Part shown: piece after piece, positions 6,040 to 13,034 of the stretch | How the letters are laid out: the number at the start of each line of letters is the position of its first letter | Position numbering within the stretch: the first letter of the stretch is position 1 | Assembly (NCBI GenBank): GCA_030628905.1 | Contig: DAOVQB010000093.1 | Span: 1-16,121, forward strand | From: DAOVQB01 sp023128935 | Lineage (GTDB): Bacteria; Eisenbacteria; RBG-16-71-46; CAIMUX01; WJJG01 | Reading direction: 5' to 3' | Length of the DNA: 16,121 nt | Position numbers and translations under genes: made by a program | The notes under the pieces: model-generated | The model's database searches: none | What the model saw: only the letters and a program-made list of their open reading frames with translations | Told to the model about the DNA's origin: nothing

Positions 6040-8028
6040 GTGGAAGCGCCAGATAAACCAGAGTTGCATCGTGCCATACCGCCCCTGAATCGGGTGCGCG
6101 CCGCCTTCGGTCGGTGGGCTGGGATCAACTCGGTCACAAGTCATTGGATCCGGCGCCACCGCCTTGTTTTCTGTCTTGTGCTCTGCGCTGGACTCAGCGT
6201 GCTCTCTTGGACCGTTGCCTTCATTGTCCGCTTCGAGCTGTCCTCGATCCTCGAGCCGGCGGTCTTCTGGCACGACTGGTGGCTGAGGACTCTGACCATT
6301 GTGGTTGGCTTGCGCCTGGTGGCTTTCATTCTTCTGGGCCTCCACCGGGTGAGCTGGCAGTACGCCGCGGCGCGGGACATTTTCCCAATCTTGGGCGCCG
6401 TGCTGGCTAGCTCGGTCGTCATCGTTCCAACCGTGCTGCTCATGTGGCAGGGGGCCTTCCCGCGCAGTGTATTTGTCATCGACACGCTCATCTGCCTCAT
6501 CCTGCTTGCCGGCGCGCGCTATTCCTATCGCCTGGGGGATGAAATCCTGGCTTCCTTGGGCGCAGGGAAGCGGAAGAAAGCGCTCGTTATCGGAGCTGGT
6601 GCAGCCGGGAACCTCACCGTGCGGGCGATGCTCAGTAGCAAGCTGGCCGAATACTGGCCCGTTGCGCTGCTGGATGATGACCCGCTCAAGCTGGGCACAA
6701 CAATCCAGGGCGTGCCGGTAGTGGGTCAGATTGAGAGCGTGGAGAAGATCGCCCGGCGGACGGGGGCCACCGCGATCGTGCTGGCGCTGCCGATGGCCAG
6801 CTCTCAGGAAATCTACCGGATCCTGGCGCTGTGCCGACCGACGGGGCTGCCCCTCAAGACGATCCCTGACTACGGGCAGATCATGCGGAGTAGCAATGTT
6901 GTAACGCGGCTCCACTCTTTCAGTGTGAATGACCTGCTCCACCGTCGCCCCGTACGCGCCGACGTGCCCGAGATCAAGGCCTTCCTGCGTGGCCATGCCG
7001 TGCTGGTCACGGGAGCGGCTGGGAGCATCGGTTCGGAGCTATGCCGCCAGATTACCGAGCAGGGTGATGCCCGCTCGCTGATCTGCATGGACAAGGATGA
7101 GAACGGCCTGTTCCGCCTGGAACATAGGCTGCGGGAACTGGGCGGATTGACCGAACTGGCCTTCTTTCTCGGGGACATCAAAGATCGGCGCAGGATGGAT
7201 TTCTTATTCGAGTCCTATGGCCCGGATATGGTGTTTCATGCCGCGGCCTACAAGCACGTCCCGATCCTGCAACACCATCCTGTGGAAGCGGTGCGCAATA
7301 ACGTGGGCGGGACCCGGACCCTCGTAGATCTGGCCGACCGTCATGATGTCGGCACCTTTGTGCTGATCAGCACGGACAAAGCAGTCAATCCGACCTCGGT
7401 GATGGGAGCGACCAAGCGCATCGCCGAGCTGATCGTGCGGACTCGTGATCTGACCAGTAAGACCAGCTTCTGCACGATCAGGTTTGGCAACGTGCTCGGT
7501 TCCAACGGTAGTGTGGTGGAGCTGTTCATGCACCAGATCCGAGAGGGCCGGCCGGTGACGGTGACTCACCCGGATATCGAACGCTATTTCATGACGATCC
7601 CCGAAGCCGTGCACCTGGTGCTATTCGCCGCGACGATGGGCGAGGGTGGGGAGGTGTTCATTCTGGACATGGGTGAGCCGGTCAAGATCGACCAACTGGC
7701 TCGACAGATGATTCAGCTCTCGGGCCTGACGCCCGATGTGGACGTGCCGATTACCTACACAGGACTGAGGCCCGGGGAGAAGCTGTATGAGGATCTCTGG
7801 GCGGAACAGGAGGATCCGCAGGCGACCTCGCACTCAGGGATCCGCGTGGCGCGGAGGCGTGATCGTCCGCTGCCTGACATTACCGAGATGGTTACTACCT
7901 TACTCAAGGCCGGCGAGGAGAATGACCTGAGCGGTTGTTGGAAGGGGATCCTGGGCTTGGTCCCCACTTTCCAGGGCCAAACCGGCGAAGAGAGGGCCTC
8001 CTCCCAATCCGAGTCCCTGGCGCCGTAA
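6040..8028 (+). CDS. Membrane-bound nucleotide-sugar 4,6-dehydratase (FlaA1/WbpM/CapD type)
   Basis: A 662-residue polysaccharide-biosynthesis protein of usual length for the long WbpM/PglF class. Four hydrophobic segments (about 41-64, 82-101, 117-136 and 143-159) anchor it in the inner membrane. A first Rossmann domain follows with ALVIGAGAAGNL (GAGAAG at 185-190), then the catalytic SDR domain with NAD(P)-binding TGAAGSIGSELC (324-335). Further motifs are FHAAAYKHVP and, in place of the usual SDR Tyr-x3-Lys, SVMGATKR, with Met455 and Lys459. The Ser-Met-Lys form of the triad is known from WbpM-class enzymes, which convert UDP-GlcNAc to UDP-4-keto-6-deoxy-GlcNAc. GLRPGEKLYEDLW near the C terminus is typical. 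GTG at 6040 is chosen for GGGA 6 nt before it; a TTG at 6028 is possible. The stop is 38 bp from the STAS gene, suggesting one transcript. The product is a likely substrate of the DegT aminotransferase. Confidence 0.93.
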   Translation: MEAPDKPELHRAIPPLNRVRAAFGRWAGINSVTSHWIRRHRLVFCLVLCAGLSVLSWTVAFIVRFELSSILEPAVFWHDWWLRTLTIVVGLRLVAFILLGLHRVSWQYAAARDIFPILGAVLASSVVIVPTVLLMWQGAFPRSVFVIDTLICLILLAGARYSYRLGDEILASLGAGKRKKALVIGAGAAGNLTVRAMLSSKLAEYWPVALLDDDPLKLGTTIQGVPVVGQIESVEKIARRTGATAIVLALPMASSQEIYRILALCRPTGLPLKTIPDYGQIMRSSNVVTRLHSFSVNDLLHRRPVRADVPEIKAFLRGHAVLVTGAAGSIGSELCRQITEQGDARSLICMDKDENGLFRLEHRLRELGGLTELAFFLGDIKDRRRMDFLFESYGPDMVFHAAAYKHVPILQHHPVEAVRNNVGGTRTLVDLADRHDVGTFVLISTDKAVNPTSVMGATKRIAELIVRTRDLTSKTSFCTIRFGNVLGSNGSVVELFMHQIREGRPVTVTHPDIERYFMTIPEAVHLVLFAATMGEGGEVFILDMGEPVKIDQLARQMIQLSGLTPDVDVPITYTGLRPGEKLYEDLWAEQEDPQATSHSGIRVARRRDRPLPDITEMVTTLLKAGEENDLSGCWKGILGLVPTFQGQTGEERASSQSESLAP

Positions 8029-8066
8029 GGGCCCTAAGGCTGGGTCAGCACAGAGAGGGAGTGATC

Positions 8067-8411
8067 ATGAAGTTCAAGTCACGCAAGGTGCAGGATGTGG
8101 TCGTCTTCGACTTGACCGGAGGTCTCGAGGGTGGTCCCGATTCCTTCAAGATCAAGGATGTCGTCAGCGAGCAGCTGGCGCAGGGAGAGCGCAAGTTCCT
8201 TCTCAATATGGACAAGGTCACGTTTGTGAACTCAACTGGGGTTGGAATCGTGGCCACGGTCTTCACCAGCATCATGAATGCCAACGGCGTAATGAAGATC
8301 TGCAACGCGAATGAGAAGGTCTCGCGCGTGATGATGATCACAAAGCTGCTGACGGTATTCGAGTCCTACTACCAGGAAGAAGAGGCCATCGCATCCTTCC
8401 AGTCCAGCTGA
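8067..8411 (+). CDS. STAS-domain anti-sigma-factor antagonist (SpoIIAA-like)
   Basis: A single-domain, 114-residue cytoplasmic protein. Partner-switching antagonists of this family bind an anti-sigma-factor kinase when unphosphorylated and are released by phosphorylation of a conserved serine. Here the site is FVNSTGVGIVATV, with Ser56 aligned to the phosphorylated serine of SpoIIAA (DSSGLG in that protein); the acidic residue before it is replaced by Asn. The opening strand MKFKSRKVQDVVVFDLTGGL and the closing FESYYQEEEAIASF match the fold. ATG at 8067 is preferred because AGAGGGA lies 6 nt upstream; upstream in-frame codons are within the dehydratase reading region and lack such a site. It follows the dehydratase by 38 bp. 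No serine kinase or phosphatase partner is in the window, so the regulated target is unknown. Control of glycan synthesis or export is a reasonable guess from the neighbour; a general stress sigma-factor circuit is the alternative. Confidence 0.9.
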   Translation: MKFKSRKVQDVVVFDLTGGLEGGPDSFKIKDVVSEQLAQGERKFLLNMDKVTFVNSTGVGIVATVFTSIMNANGVMKICNANEKVSRVMMITKLLTVFESYYQEEEAIASFQSS

Positions 8412-8471
8412 TCCAGCCCGGCTACTGCTCCGGTTGATGGCAGGCGCCCGCTGTCGGTGCCACGCCCGCGA

Positions 8472-9935
8472 TCAATAGGCCTTGGCCCACAGCACGCGGC
8501 GCGGGGATTCCTGGCCGCACAGTAGGCACTGGCCCCGCTCCGGCGGGGGCGCGCCAGGCGTTTCGAAACCCTCGGACGCATCGAATGGTACCAGGCGGAT
8601 GGTCGCCTTGGTTTCCTCTGAGACGCGCGTTTCGCAGTCGCTGCCGCCACACCAGTGGGCCCACACGAACCCCGCATTCTCATCTATGAGCCCCTTGAAC
8701 TCGGCGTAGTCGTCCACGGATCGGCTGTGGTCTCTGCGGAAGTCAAGGGCGCGCTGGAAGAGATCGCGCTGCATTTCATCGAGCGTTTGCTGAATCGTAG
8801 CGGCCAGCTCGGTGATGCTCACCGGCTGCTTGCTGCGATTGTCGCGGCGCACGACGACCGCACCGCGCTTCGCTAGGTCCCGCGGGCCCACCTCGACGCG
8901 CACCGGTACGCCGCGCAGCTCCCATTCAGCGTACTTCCAGCCGGGCTTGAAACCCTCGCGATCATCGACGTGGTAGCGGATGCGGTTGTTCAACTGTTGC
9001 TTGATTTCCTCCAGATAGGCAAAGACGGCCTTCCGCTCATCGTCCTTGCGCCAGATGGGCACGATGACAGCCTCGGTAGGAGCGAGTTTGGGAGGGATGA
9101 TCAAGCCATTGTCATCCGAATGAGCCATGATAAGTGCGCCGACTAGCCGCGTGGAAACGCCCCAGGAGGTCTGCCAGCAATACTGCCACTGCTGGTTTCC
9201 GTCCTGGTACCTGACTTCAAAGGGCCGTGAGAAATTCTGACCCAGATTGTGTGATGTGCCAGCCTGCAGCGCCTTTCCGTCCTGCATGAGCGCCTCAATG
9301 CAGTAGGTGCGCACCGCGCCATTAAACTTCTCCGCCTCGGTCTTCTTGCCGATGAAGACCGGCATGGCCATGAACTCCTCCGCGAAGCGCTGGTAAACCA
9401 GCAGCATCTTGCGCGTCTCTTCCTCGGCCTCCTCAGCCGTGGCGTGGGCTGTGTGGCCCTCCTGCCAGAGAAACTCGGTGGTGCGCAGAAAAAGGCGCGT
9501 GCGCATCTCCCAGCGTACGACATTGGCCCACTGGTTTAGCAGCAGCGGTAGATCGCGGTAACTCTGAATCCACTTGGCATACATGTGGTAAATGATCGTC
9601 TCAGAAGTCGGCCGCACCATGAGCCGCTCCTCGAGCAGGCGGCCGCCGCCGATAGTCACCACCGCACACTCGGGTGCAAAGCCCTCAACGTGTTTGGCCT
9701 CTTTCTTGAGGAAGCTCTCAGGGATAAAGAGCGGGAAGTAGGCGTTCTGGTGCCCCGTGTCCTTGATCATTTTATCGAGGGCTTGCTGAAGCCTTTCCCA
9801 GATGGCATAGCCGTTCGGGCGGATGACCATGCACCCACGCACAGGCGAGTAGTCGGCCAGCTCTGCTTTCTGGATGATATCCAGATACCACTGTGAGAAG
9901 TCCTGTTCCCGGGACGTGATGCCATATGCGGACAT
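8472..9935 (-). CDS. proS: Prolyl-tRNA synthetase, archaeal/eukaryotic-like type
   Basis: A 487-residue class II aminoacyl-tRNA synthetase that charges tRNA-Pro with proline in the cytoplasm. It is the shorter ProRS type 3: no bacterial-type editing insert lies between motifs 2 and 3, and there is an extra C-terminal domain. The ATP/proline pocket shows VRPTSETIIYHMY (107-119), motif 2 VVRWEMRTRLFLRTTEFLWQEG (139-160) and motif 3 GVSTRLVGALIMAHSDDNGL, followed by PPKLAPTEAVIVPI. The anticodon-binding domain contains KYAEWELRGVPVRVEVGPRDL. The C-terminal domain has the zinc-site cysteines in HWCGGSDCE and GQCLLCGQ and ends in the conserved WAKAY with a terminal tyrosine. The start is ATG at 9935-9933, with AAAGGG some 8 nt upstream; the frame stays open farther upstream but has no site. 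It is convergent with the STAS gene, with only 60 bp between stops. Several bacterial phyla carry this type, so it is not proof of recent transfer. Confidence 0.96.
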   Translation of the reverse strand: MSAYGITSREQDFSQWYLDIIQKAELADYSPVRGCMVIRPNGYAIWERLQQALDKMIKDTGHQNAYFPLFIPESFLKKEAKHVEGFAPECAVVTIGGGRLLEERLMVRPTSETIIYHMYAKWIQSYRDLPLLLNQWANVVRWEMRTRLFLRTTEFLWQEGHTAHATAEEAEEETRKMLLVYQRFAEEFMAMPVFIGKKTEAEKFNGAVRTYCIEALMQDGKALQAGTSHNLGQNFSRPFEVRYQDGNQQWQYCWQTSWGVSTRLVGALIMAHSDDNGLIIPPKLAPTEAVIVPIWRKDDERKAVFAYLEEIKQQLNNRIRYHVDDREGFKPGWKYAEWELRGVPVRVEVGPRDLAKRGAVVVRRDNRSKQPVSITELAATIQQTLDEMQRDLFQRALDFRRDHSRSVDDYAEFKGLIDENAGFVWAHWCGGSDCETRVSEETKATIRLVPFDASEGFETPGAPPPERGQCLLCGQESPRRVLWAKAY

Positions 9936-10090
9936 CGGTTTTTCCCTTTCTTTCCGCTTTCTCCCGCCAGGTGGGTACCCAGACTGGAATCCTGATGGGA
10001 CAGGGTCAAGCAGCTTCCCACAGGGCATTCGCCAAGTCAATTGCGCTGCTTTCACCCCAGCCGTTTCGGAATAGCCCACCACAGTAGAGG

Positions 10091-10110
10091 CTTGAGTCGT
10101 CTTGAGTCGT
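10091..10110 (+). repeat. 10-bp perfect tandem duplication in a promoter region
   Basis: CTTGAGTCGT is repeated twice without a gap and is followed by a related TTTGACATGA, giving three TTGA-starting units at 10-bp spacing. The second unit contains the proposed -35 hexamer of the promoter called at 10102-10131. It could be an operator or activator site with helical phasing, or slippage. Confidence 0.65.
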
Positions 10111-10131
10111 TTTGACATGAGATGCTATCAT
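10102..10131 (+). promoter_or_regulatory. Candidate sigma-70-type promoter for the secreted-protein gene
   Basis: TTGAGT (10102-10107, four of six to TTGACA), an 18-bp spacer and TATCAT (10126-10131, five of six to TATAAT). Transcription would start near 10138 and leave a leader of about 70 nt before the ATG at 10210. A better -35, TTGACA at 10112-10117, lies too close to this -10 to pair with it. Confidence 0.45.
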
Positions 10132-10209
10132 TGCGTCATGAAGATGGAACCGAGTCTGGCTCCAGGTTGTAGATGGCGTGTGTTGTTTCAGTTGGAAGGA
10201 GGCAATACC

Positions 10210-10740
10210 ATGAAGGCACGATTCTTTGTTCGTGGAATGAGTTACCGCGGCTTAGCACTCGCACTTCTGGCCCTTGGCCTGTCCATGACTGTGCAATATG
10301 CGGGGGCCGCATGCACTACTGAGGTTCCTGGAAGCGTCCTACGATGCTACCATGAGGCCTATCAGGACCGCGATCTCGAGGCGTTGCGTGAACTTTTGGC
10401 GCCCGATTTCATTTCCGTGAATCTCACTGATCCCCAAATCGCGGCACTCGATCGGGAAGAGACACTTGCATTGACCGAGCAGCTATTCTCGTCTTCCAGC
10501 CTCGTGGATCTCTCTCTTCGTTTCGGGGCCGACTACGTTCTCCGTCCCGGTTCTGAGTCCGGTACATGGGAAATCCGTGGGGTTGTGATGATCCTCGATA
10601 TTGGAGGACATTTCCCGGGGCATCCCGGGGTGAGCGCTACCCACGTGGTGCACAATGGGACGCTCTACGTGAGGTTGGAGGCCGAACCGGAGCCCCACTG
10701 TGTCATCTACCGCGAGGAACTCGCTGATGCCAGCCATTAG
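10210..10740 (+). CDS. Secreted NTF2/SnoaL-like small protein, function unknown
   Basis: A 176-residue protein with a clear export signal: basic MKARFFVRGMSYRG, a hydrophobic core (LALALLALGLSM, 15-26) and a likely signal peptidase I site after AGA (31-33). The cysteine at 35 follows GAA, a poor lipobox, so lipoprotein processing is less likely. The mature part begins with VLRCYHEAYQDRDLEALRELLAPDFISV, the helix pair and first strand typical of NTF2/SnoaL-like folds. It goes on with strand-rich segments (SGTWEIRGVVMILDIGG and VVHNGTLYVRLEAE). Three cysteines (35, 46 and near 164) could form a disulfide outside the cytoplasm. The start is set by AAGGAGG at 10196-10202, 7 nt before ATG; upstream ATGs in frame lack such a site and would spoil the signal peptide. 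It sits alone behind its own candidate promoter. The fold assignment is tentative, and no catalytic residue can be named. Confidence 0.8.
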   Translation: MKARFFVRGMSYRGLALALLALGLSMTVQYAGAACTTEVPGSVLRCYHEAYQDRDLEALRELLAPDFISVNLTDPQIAALDREETLALTEQLFSSSSLVDLSLRFGADYVLRPGSESGTWEIRGVVMILDIGGHFPGHPGVSATHVVHNGTLYVRLEAEPEPHCVIYREELADASH

Positions 10741-10993
10741 GGGGCATGTACTCACGCGCCCATGATCGAATGCGGTTCAGGAAGAGAATCCAGGCTGTGC
10801 AGTGGAATCCCCTCCCTTCGGAGGCCTGATGACTTCCTACCCCAATCATATCCTCTCACGGGTTAGTCGCACTGGTATAGCCGTCCAATGATTCTTGCCG
10901 GGTGCGGTGGACTTCCCTAAACTCGATCGGTGTTGAGACAAAAGCCAAATCCCCAAGAGAATGACAGCAAGACCCGTATGGGGGGACCGTGGA
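10741..10993. other. Gap before the ABC operon
   Basis: About 220-250 bp depending on the ATPase start. It contains a small hairpin, CCTCC (10811-10815) and GGAGG (10820-10824) around a CTTC loop, without a following T-run. I saw no convincing promoter for the downstream operon, though one would be expected here. Confidence 0.4.
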
Positions 10994-12145
10994 ATGGAAG
11001 CGGATGATGCCAGGGGGGACCGACAGGTGGAAAGCGCATCGCTGCCGGCCACGGGCGGCTCCCGTAGTACAGGGCCAGGCGTGGCGCGCGAGCGTATAGA
11101 TTCCACCGCAGCTACGAGGGGAGGAGCGCCGGAGCGGCCCGCTGCGCAGGACGTGGCGCCGGAAATGGTAATTCCTAAGGCCCGAGCGGAAACCCTGCTT
11201 GAGGTCCATGAACTGAGCAAGCATTTCGGTCCCGTGCGCGCAGTGGATAGCTTGAGCTTTGCGGTTCAAAGGGGAGAAATTGTGGGCCTCCTCGGCCCAA
11301 ACGGAGCCGGAAAAACCACGGTCATGCGGATGATTGTCGGCTACCTGATTCCTACCTCCGGATCTGTGCGCTTGGCTGGTGGGGATATCTTCCGCGAGGG
11401 CCCGCGCCTCAAGACGCAGTTGGGCTACCTGCCCGAGAACATGCCCCTCTATGGCGAGATGACCGTCGGCGAGTATCTGGGCATGACGGCCCAGCTCAAG
11501 GGCCTCAAGGGCGAGCCGTCCCGGATGGCCATCGAGCGCGTCGTCTCTATTCTGGGGCTTGCGCCGGTGTGGAGGCGCCCCACAAGCCAGCTATCGCGCG
11601 GATATCGACAGCGGGTGGGGCTCTCTCAGTGCCTGCTGACGGACCCCGCCATTCTCGTTCTCGATGAGCCGGCCACGGGATTGGATCCCAACCAGATCTC
11701 GGAACTCAGGCATCTCATCCGCAGCTGGCGTGAGCGGAAGGCAATCCTGCTTTCGACCCACATCCTGGCAGAGGCCCTGATGCTCTGCGATCGGGTCCTG
11801 ATCCTGAGCCGCGGACGACTGGTTGCTTCTGGCACGCCGCAGGCGCTATCCGAATCAGGGGATGGCATGGCGGCAACCGAGATCACCATTCGCGGATCGC
11901 GCGAAAACCCCATCGCGGGGCTGGAGGGTAGCGGAGAGATCTCGGCCGTTCGACGTGAGGCAATTGGATCCCACGTTATCTGGCGCTTGGAGGGAAGTTT
12001 GAATCGGGCAGAGCGACTGGCCTTGATGTCACACCTGGCCCGCGGGGGTTGGGAGATCCTGGAGTGGAACTCCGGCCTGAGTGCCCTGGAGCAGGCCTTC
12101 CGCCGACTGACGCTGGAGGAGGGGACTCAGCGACAAGATGAATGA
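10994..12145 (+). CDS. ABC transporter ATP-binding protein, GldA-like
   Basis: A cytoplasmic ABC ATPase that should power the permease encoded next. Numbering from ATG 10994 (383 residues): Walker A GPNGAGKTT 101-109, signature LSRGYRQRV from L200 (this degenerate form of LSGGQ is normal for the GldA/CcmA branch), Walker B ILVLDEPATGLD with D224 and E225, and H-loop STHIL at H256. After about residue 290 comes an extra region (EITIRGSRENPIAGLEGSGEI to the end) typical of GldA-type proteins. The conserved domain starts at LLEVHELSKHFG (about 68). Everything before it is an Ala/Arg/Gly-rich extension, longer than usual. Starts at 10961, 10994 (GGGGGGA 7 nt before) and 11165 (weak site) are all possible, and the last would remove most of the extension. 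A potential ATG of a short frame (12138) overlaps the stop, hinting at translational coupling to what follows. The substrate is unknown. Confidence 0.88.
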   Translation: MEADDARGDRQVESASLPATGGSRSTGPGVARERIDSTAATRGGAPERPAAQDVAPEMVIPKARAETLLEVHELSKHFGPVRAVDSLSFAVQRGEIVGLLGPNGAGKTTVMRMIVGYLIPTSGSVRLAGGDIFREGPRLKTQLGYLPENMPLYGEMTVGEYLGMTAQLKGLKGEPSRMAIERVVSILGLAPVWRRPTSQLSRGYRQRVGLSQCLLTDPAILVLDEPATGLDPNQISELRHLIRSWRERKAILLSTHILAEALMLCDRVLILSRGRLVASGTPQALSESGDGMAATEITIRGSRENPIAGLEGSGEISAVRREAIGSHVIWRLEGSLNRAERLALMSHLARGGWEILEWNSGLSALEQAFRRLTLEEGTQRQDE

Positions 12146-12224
12146 TGCGGAATCGCACGCGCGCTCCAAATCCAATACGGAGAGGGGGGACAGAAGCGAT
12201 AGGCGGGACAGAAGTGATAGGTGA
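12138..12224 (+). CDS. Possible 28-codon leader ORF overlapping the ATPase gene
   Basis: ATG at 12138 overlaps the ATPase stop by 8 nt and is read for 28 codons to a TGA at 12222-12224. The second half of the peptide is made by an 18-bp repeat and reads RGDRSDRRDRSDR. The same frame continues after the TGA into the GldF-like permease start (GTG 12252). It may be a small coupled leader that hands ribosomes to the permease, or the decayed first part of a longer permease. No independent ribosome-binding site was seen, so this is tentative. Confidence 0.3.
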   Translation: MNDAESHARSKSNTERGDRSDRRDRSDR

Positions 12225-12245
12225 GATGGAAGTGATAGAGGGGAC
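12186..12245 (+). repeat. 18-bp degenerate tandem repeat upstream of the permease
   Basis: Three units start at 12186, 12204 and 12222 (GGGGACAGAAGCGATAGG, CGGGACAGAAGTGATAGG and TGAGATGGAAGTGATAGA), and a fourth begins GGGGAC at 12240 before losing similarity. The 18-bp period equals six codons, so the reading frame is kept across units; the third unit starts with TGA where the others have a sense codon. Confidence 0.8.
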
Positions 12246-12251
12246 CGGGGG

Positions 12252-13034
12252 GTGAGAAAGACGATCGTTCTGGCGTCCAAGGAGTTTAGGGGCTTCCTCC
12301 GGATGCCGCTGGGCTATGCGCTGCTGGCAGTCTACGCGCTGGTCACAGGCATGGTGTTTATGGCGCTGCTCTACCTTTTCCGAGAGCAGATCCTGCGCGT
12401 CGCGCAGCAAGCGCAGCTGGCCATGCCTTCCCGGCCCGTGGTGGATGTCCAGATCTCCTTGGTCACGCCATACCTGCTCAATGCCGCTGCACTCCTGATC
12501 TTCATGGTGCCCTTCCTGACCATGCGGAGCTTCGCGCAGGAGAAGCACTCGCGCAGCCTCGAGGTTCTGGTGTCCTTTCCGCTGAGCGCCTGGGAGATCG
12601 TGGCGGGCAAGTTCCTGGGGGTCCTGTGCTACACGCTGCTTCTCCTGGGGATCACTGCCGTGCACCTTGTGATCCTGAGTTTCATCAGCACGCCGGAGCT
12701 ACTGCCAACCCTGGGTGGGTTTGTGGGCCTAGTCCTTTTCGCCATGACGCTGGTGGCCATCGGGCTGTTCGTCTCATCGCTGACGACCGGGCAGGTGGAG
12801 GCCGCGGTCCTCACTCTGGGGCTCTTCATGGGCCTTGTGATGGCCAGTGAGACGGGTGGGAGCGATTCCTCGTGGCTACGCACCGTGCTGGTTTATCTCT
12901 CGCCCCTCCATTACTACGAGGAATTCGGACGCGGGATGTTGCCGTTCGACGGACTGTTTTTCTACCTTGGCGCGACCGTGCTTTTCATGGCCTTGACCCT
13001 GCGGGGCGTTGACCTGCTGAAATGGAGGGGCTGA
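12252..13034 (+). CDS. ABC-2-type permease, GldF-like
   Basis: A 260-residue integral membrane protein, about the length of GldF. Six hydrophobic segments are visible: near 21-44, 78-92, 117-138, 148-172, 184-198 and 237-252. The loop after the second reads RSFAQEKHSRSLEVLVSFPLSAWEIVAGKFLG, the conserved amphipathic stretch of ABC-2 permeases that contacts the ATPase. With the GldA-like subunit it would form the inner-membrane core of the transporter. The start is GTG at 12252 after a G-rich stretch, without a classic Shine-Dalgarno; the in-frame TGA at 12222 prevents any longer form. The gene ends in TGATG shared with the GldG-like gene. GldAFG is required for gliding and colonisation in Flavobacterium, but outside Bacteroidetes the exported substrate is not known. 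Confidence 0.87.
   Translation: MRKTIVLASKEFRGFLRMPLGYALLAVYALVTGMVFMALLYLFREQILRVAQQAQLAMPSRPVVDVQISLVTPYLLNAAALLIFMVPFLTMRSFAQEKHSRSLEVLVSFPLSAWEIVAGKFLGVLCYTLLLLGITAVHLVILSFISTPELLPTLGGFVGLVLFAMTLVAIGLFVSSLTTGQVEAAVLTLGLFMGLVMASETGGSDSSWLRTVLVYLSPLHYYEEFGRGMLPFDGLFFYLGATVLFMALTLRGVDLLKWRG

Larger units (their letters stand above)
9936..10209. other. Divergent gap between proS and the secreted protein gene
   Basis: This 274-bp region must hold the start signals of proS (minus) and of the secreted-protein gene (plus). On the plus strand there is a promoter candidate at 10102-10131 beside a 10-bp tandem repeat. On the minus strand TTGAC-like hexamers occur, but none has a good -10 box at a usual distance. 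Nothing resembling a T-box leader was seen. Confidence 0.45.

Noticed and set aside
6037..6996. Minus-strand open frame (319 codons) antisense to the dehydratase
   Set aside because: Low-complexity His/Gln/Arg-rich translation opposite a well-conserved enzyme; a shadow frame.
7396..7419. Missing SDR catalytic tyrosine in the dehydratase
   Set aside because: Met in place of Tyr is the known arrangement in long WbpM-type enzymes, so it is not a defect.
8412..8471. Possible bidirectional terminator between the convergent STAS and proS genes
   Set aside because: Only short GC matches (GGCA and TGCC) are present, without a stable stem or T-runs on either side.
8472..9935. Archaeal-type proS as recent gene transfer from archaea
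   Set aside because: This ProRS type is found in many bacterial phyla, and the base composition matches the neighbouring genes.
11591..11617. Degenerate ABC signature LSRGY as a sign of an inactive ATPase
   Set aside because: LSKGY/LSRGY is normal for the GldA/CcmA branch, and Walker A, Walker B and the H-loop are all intact.
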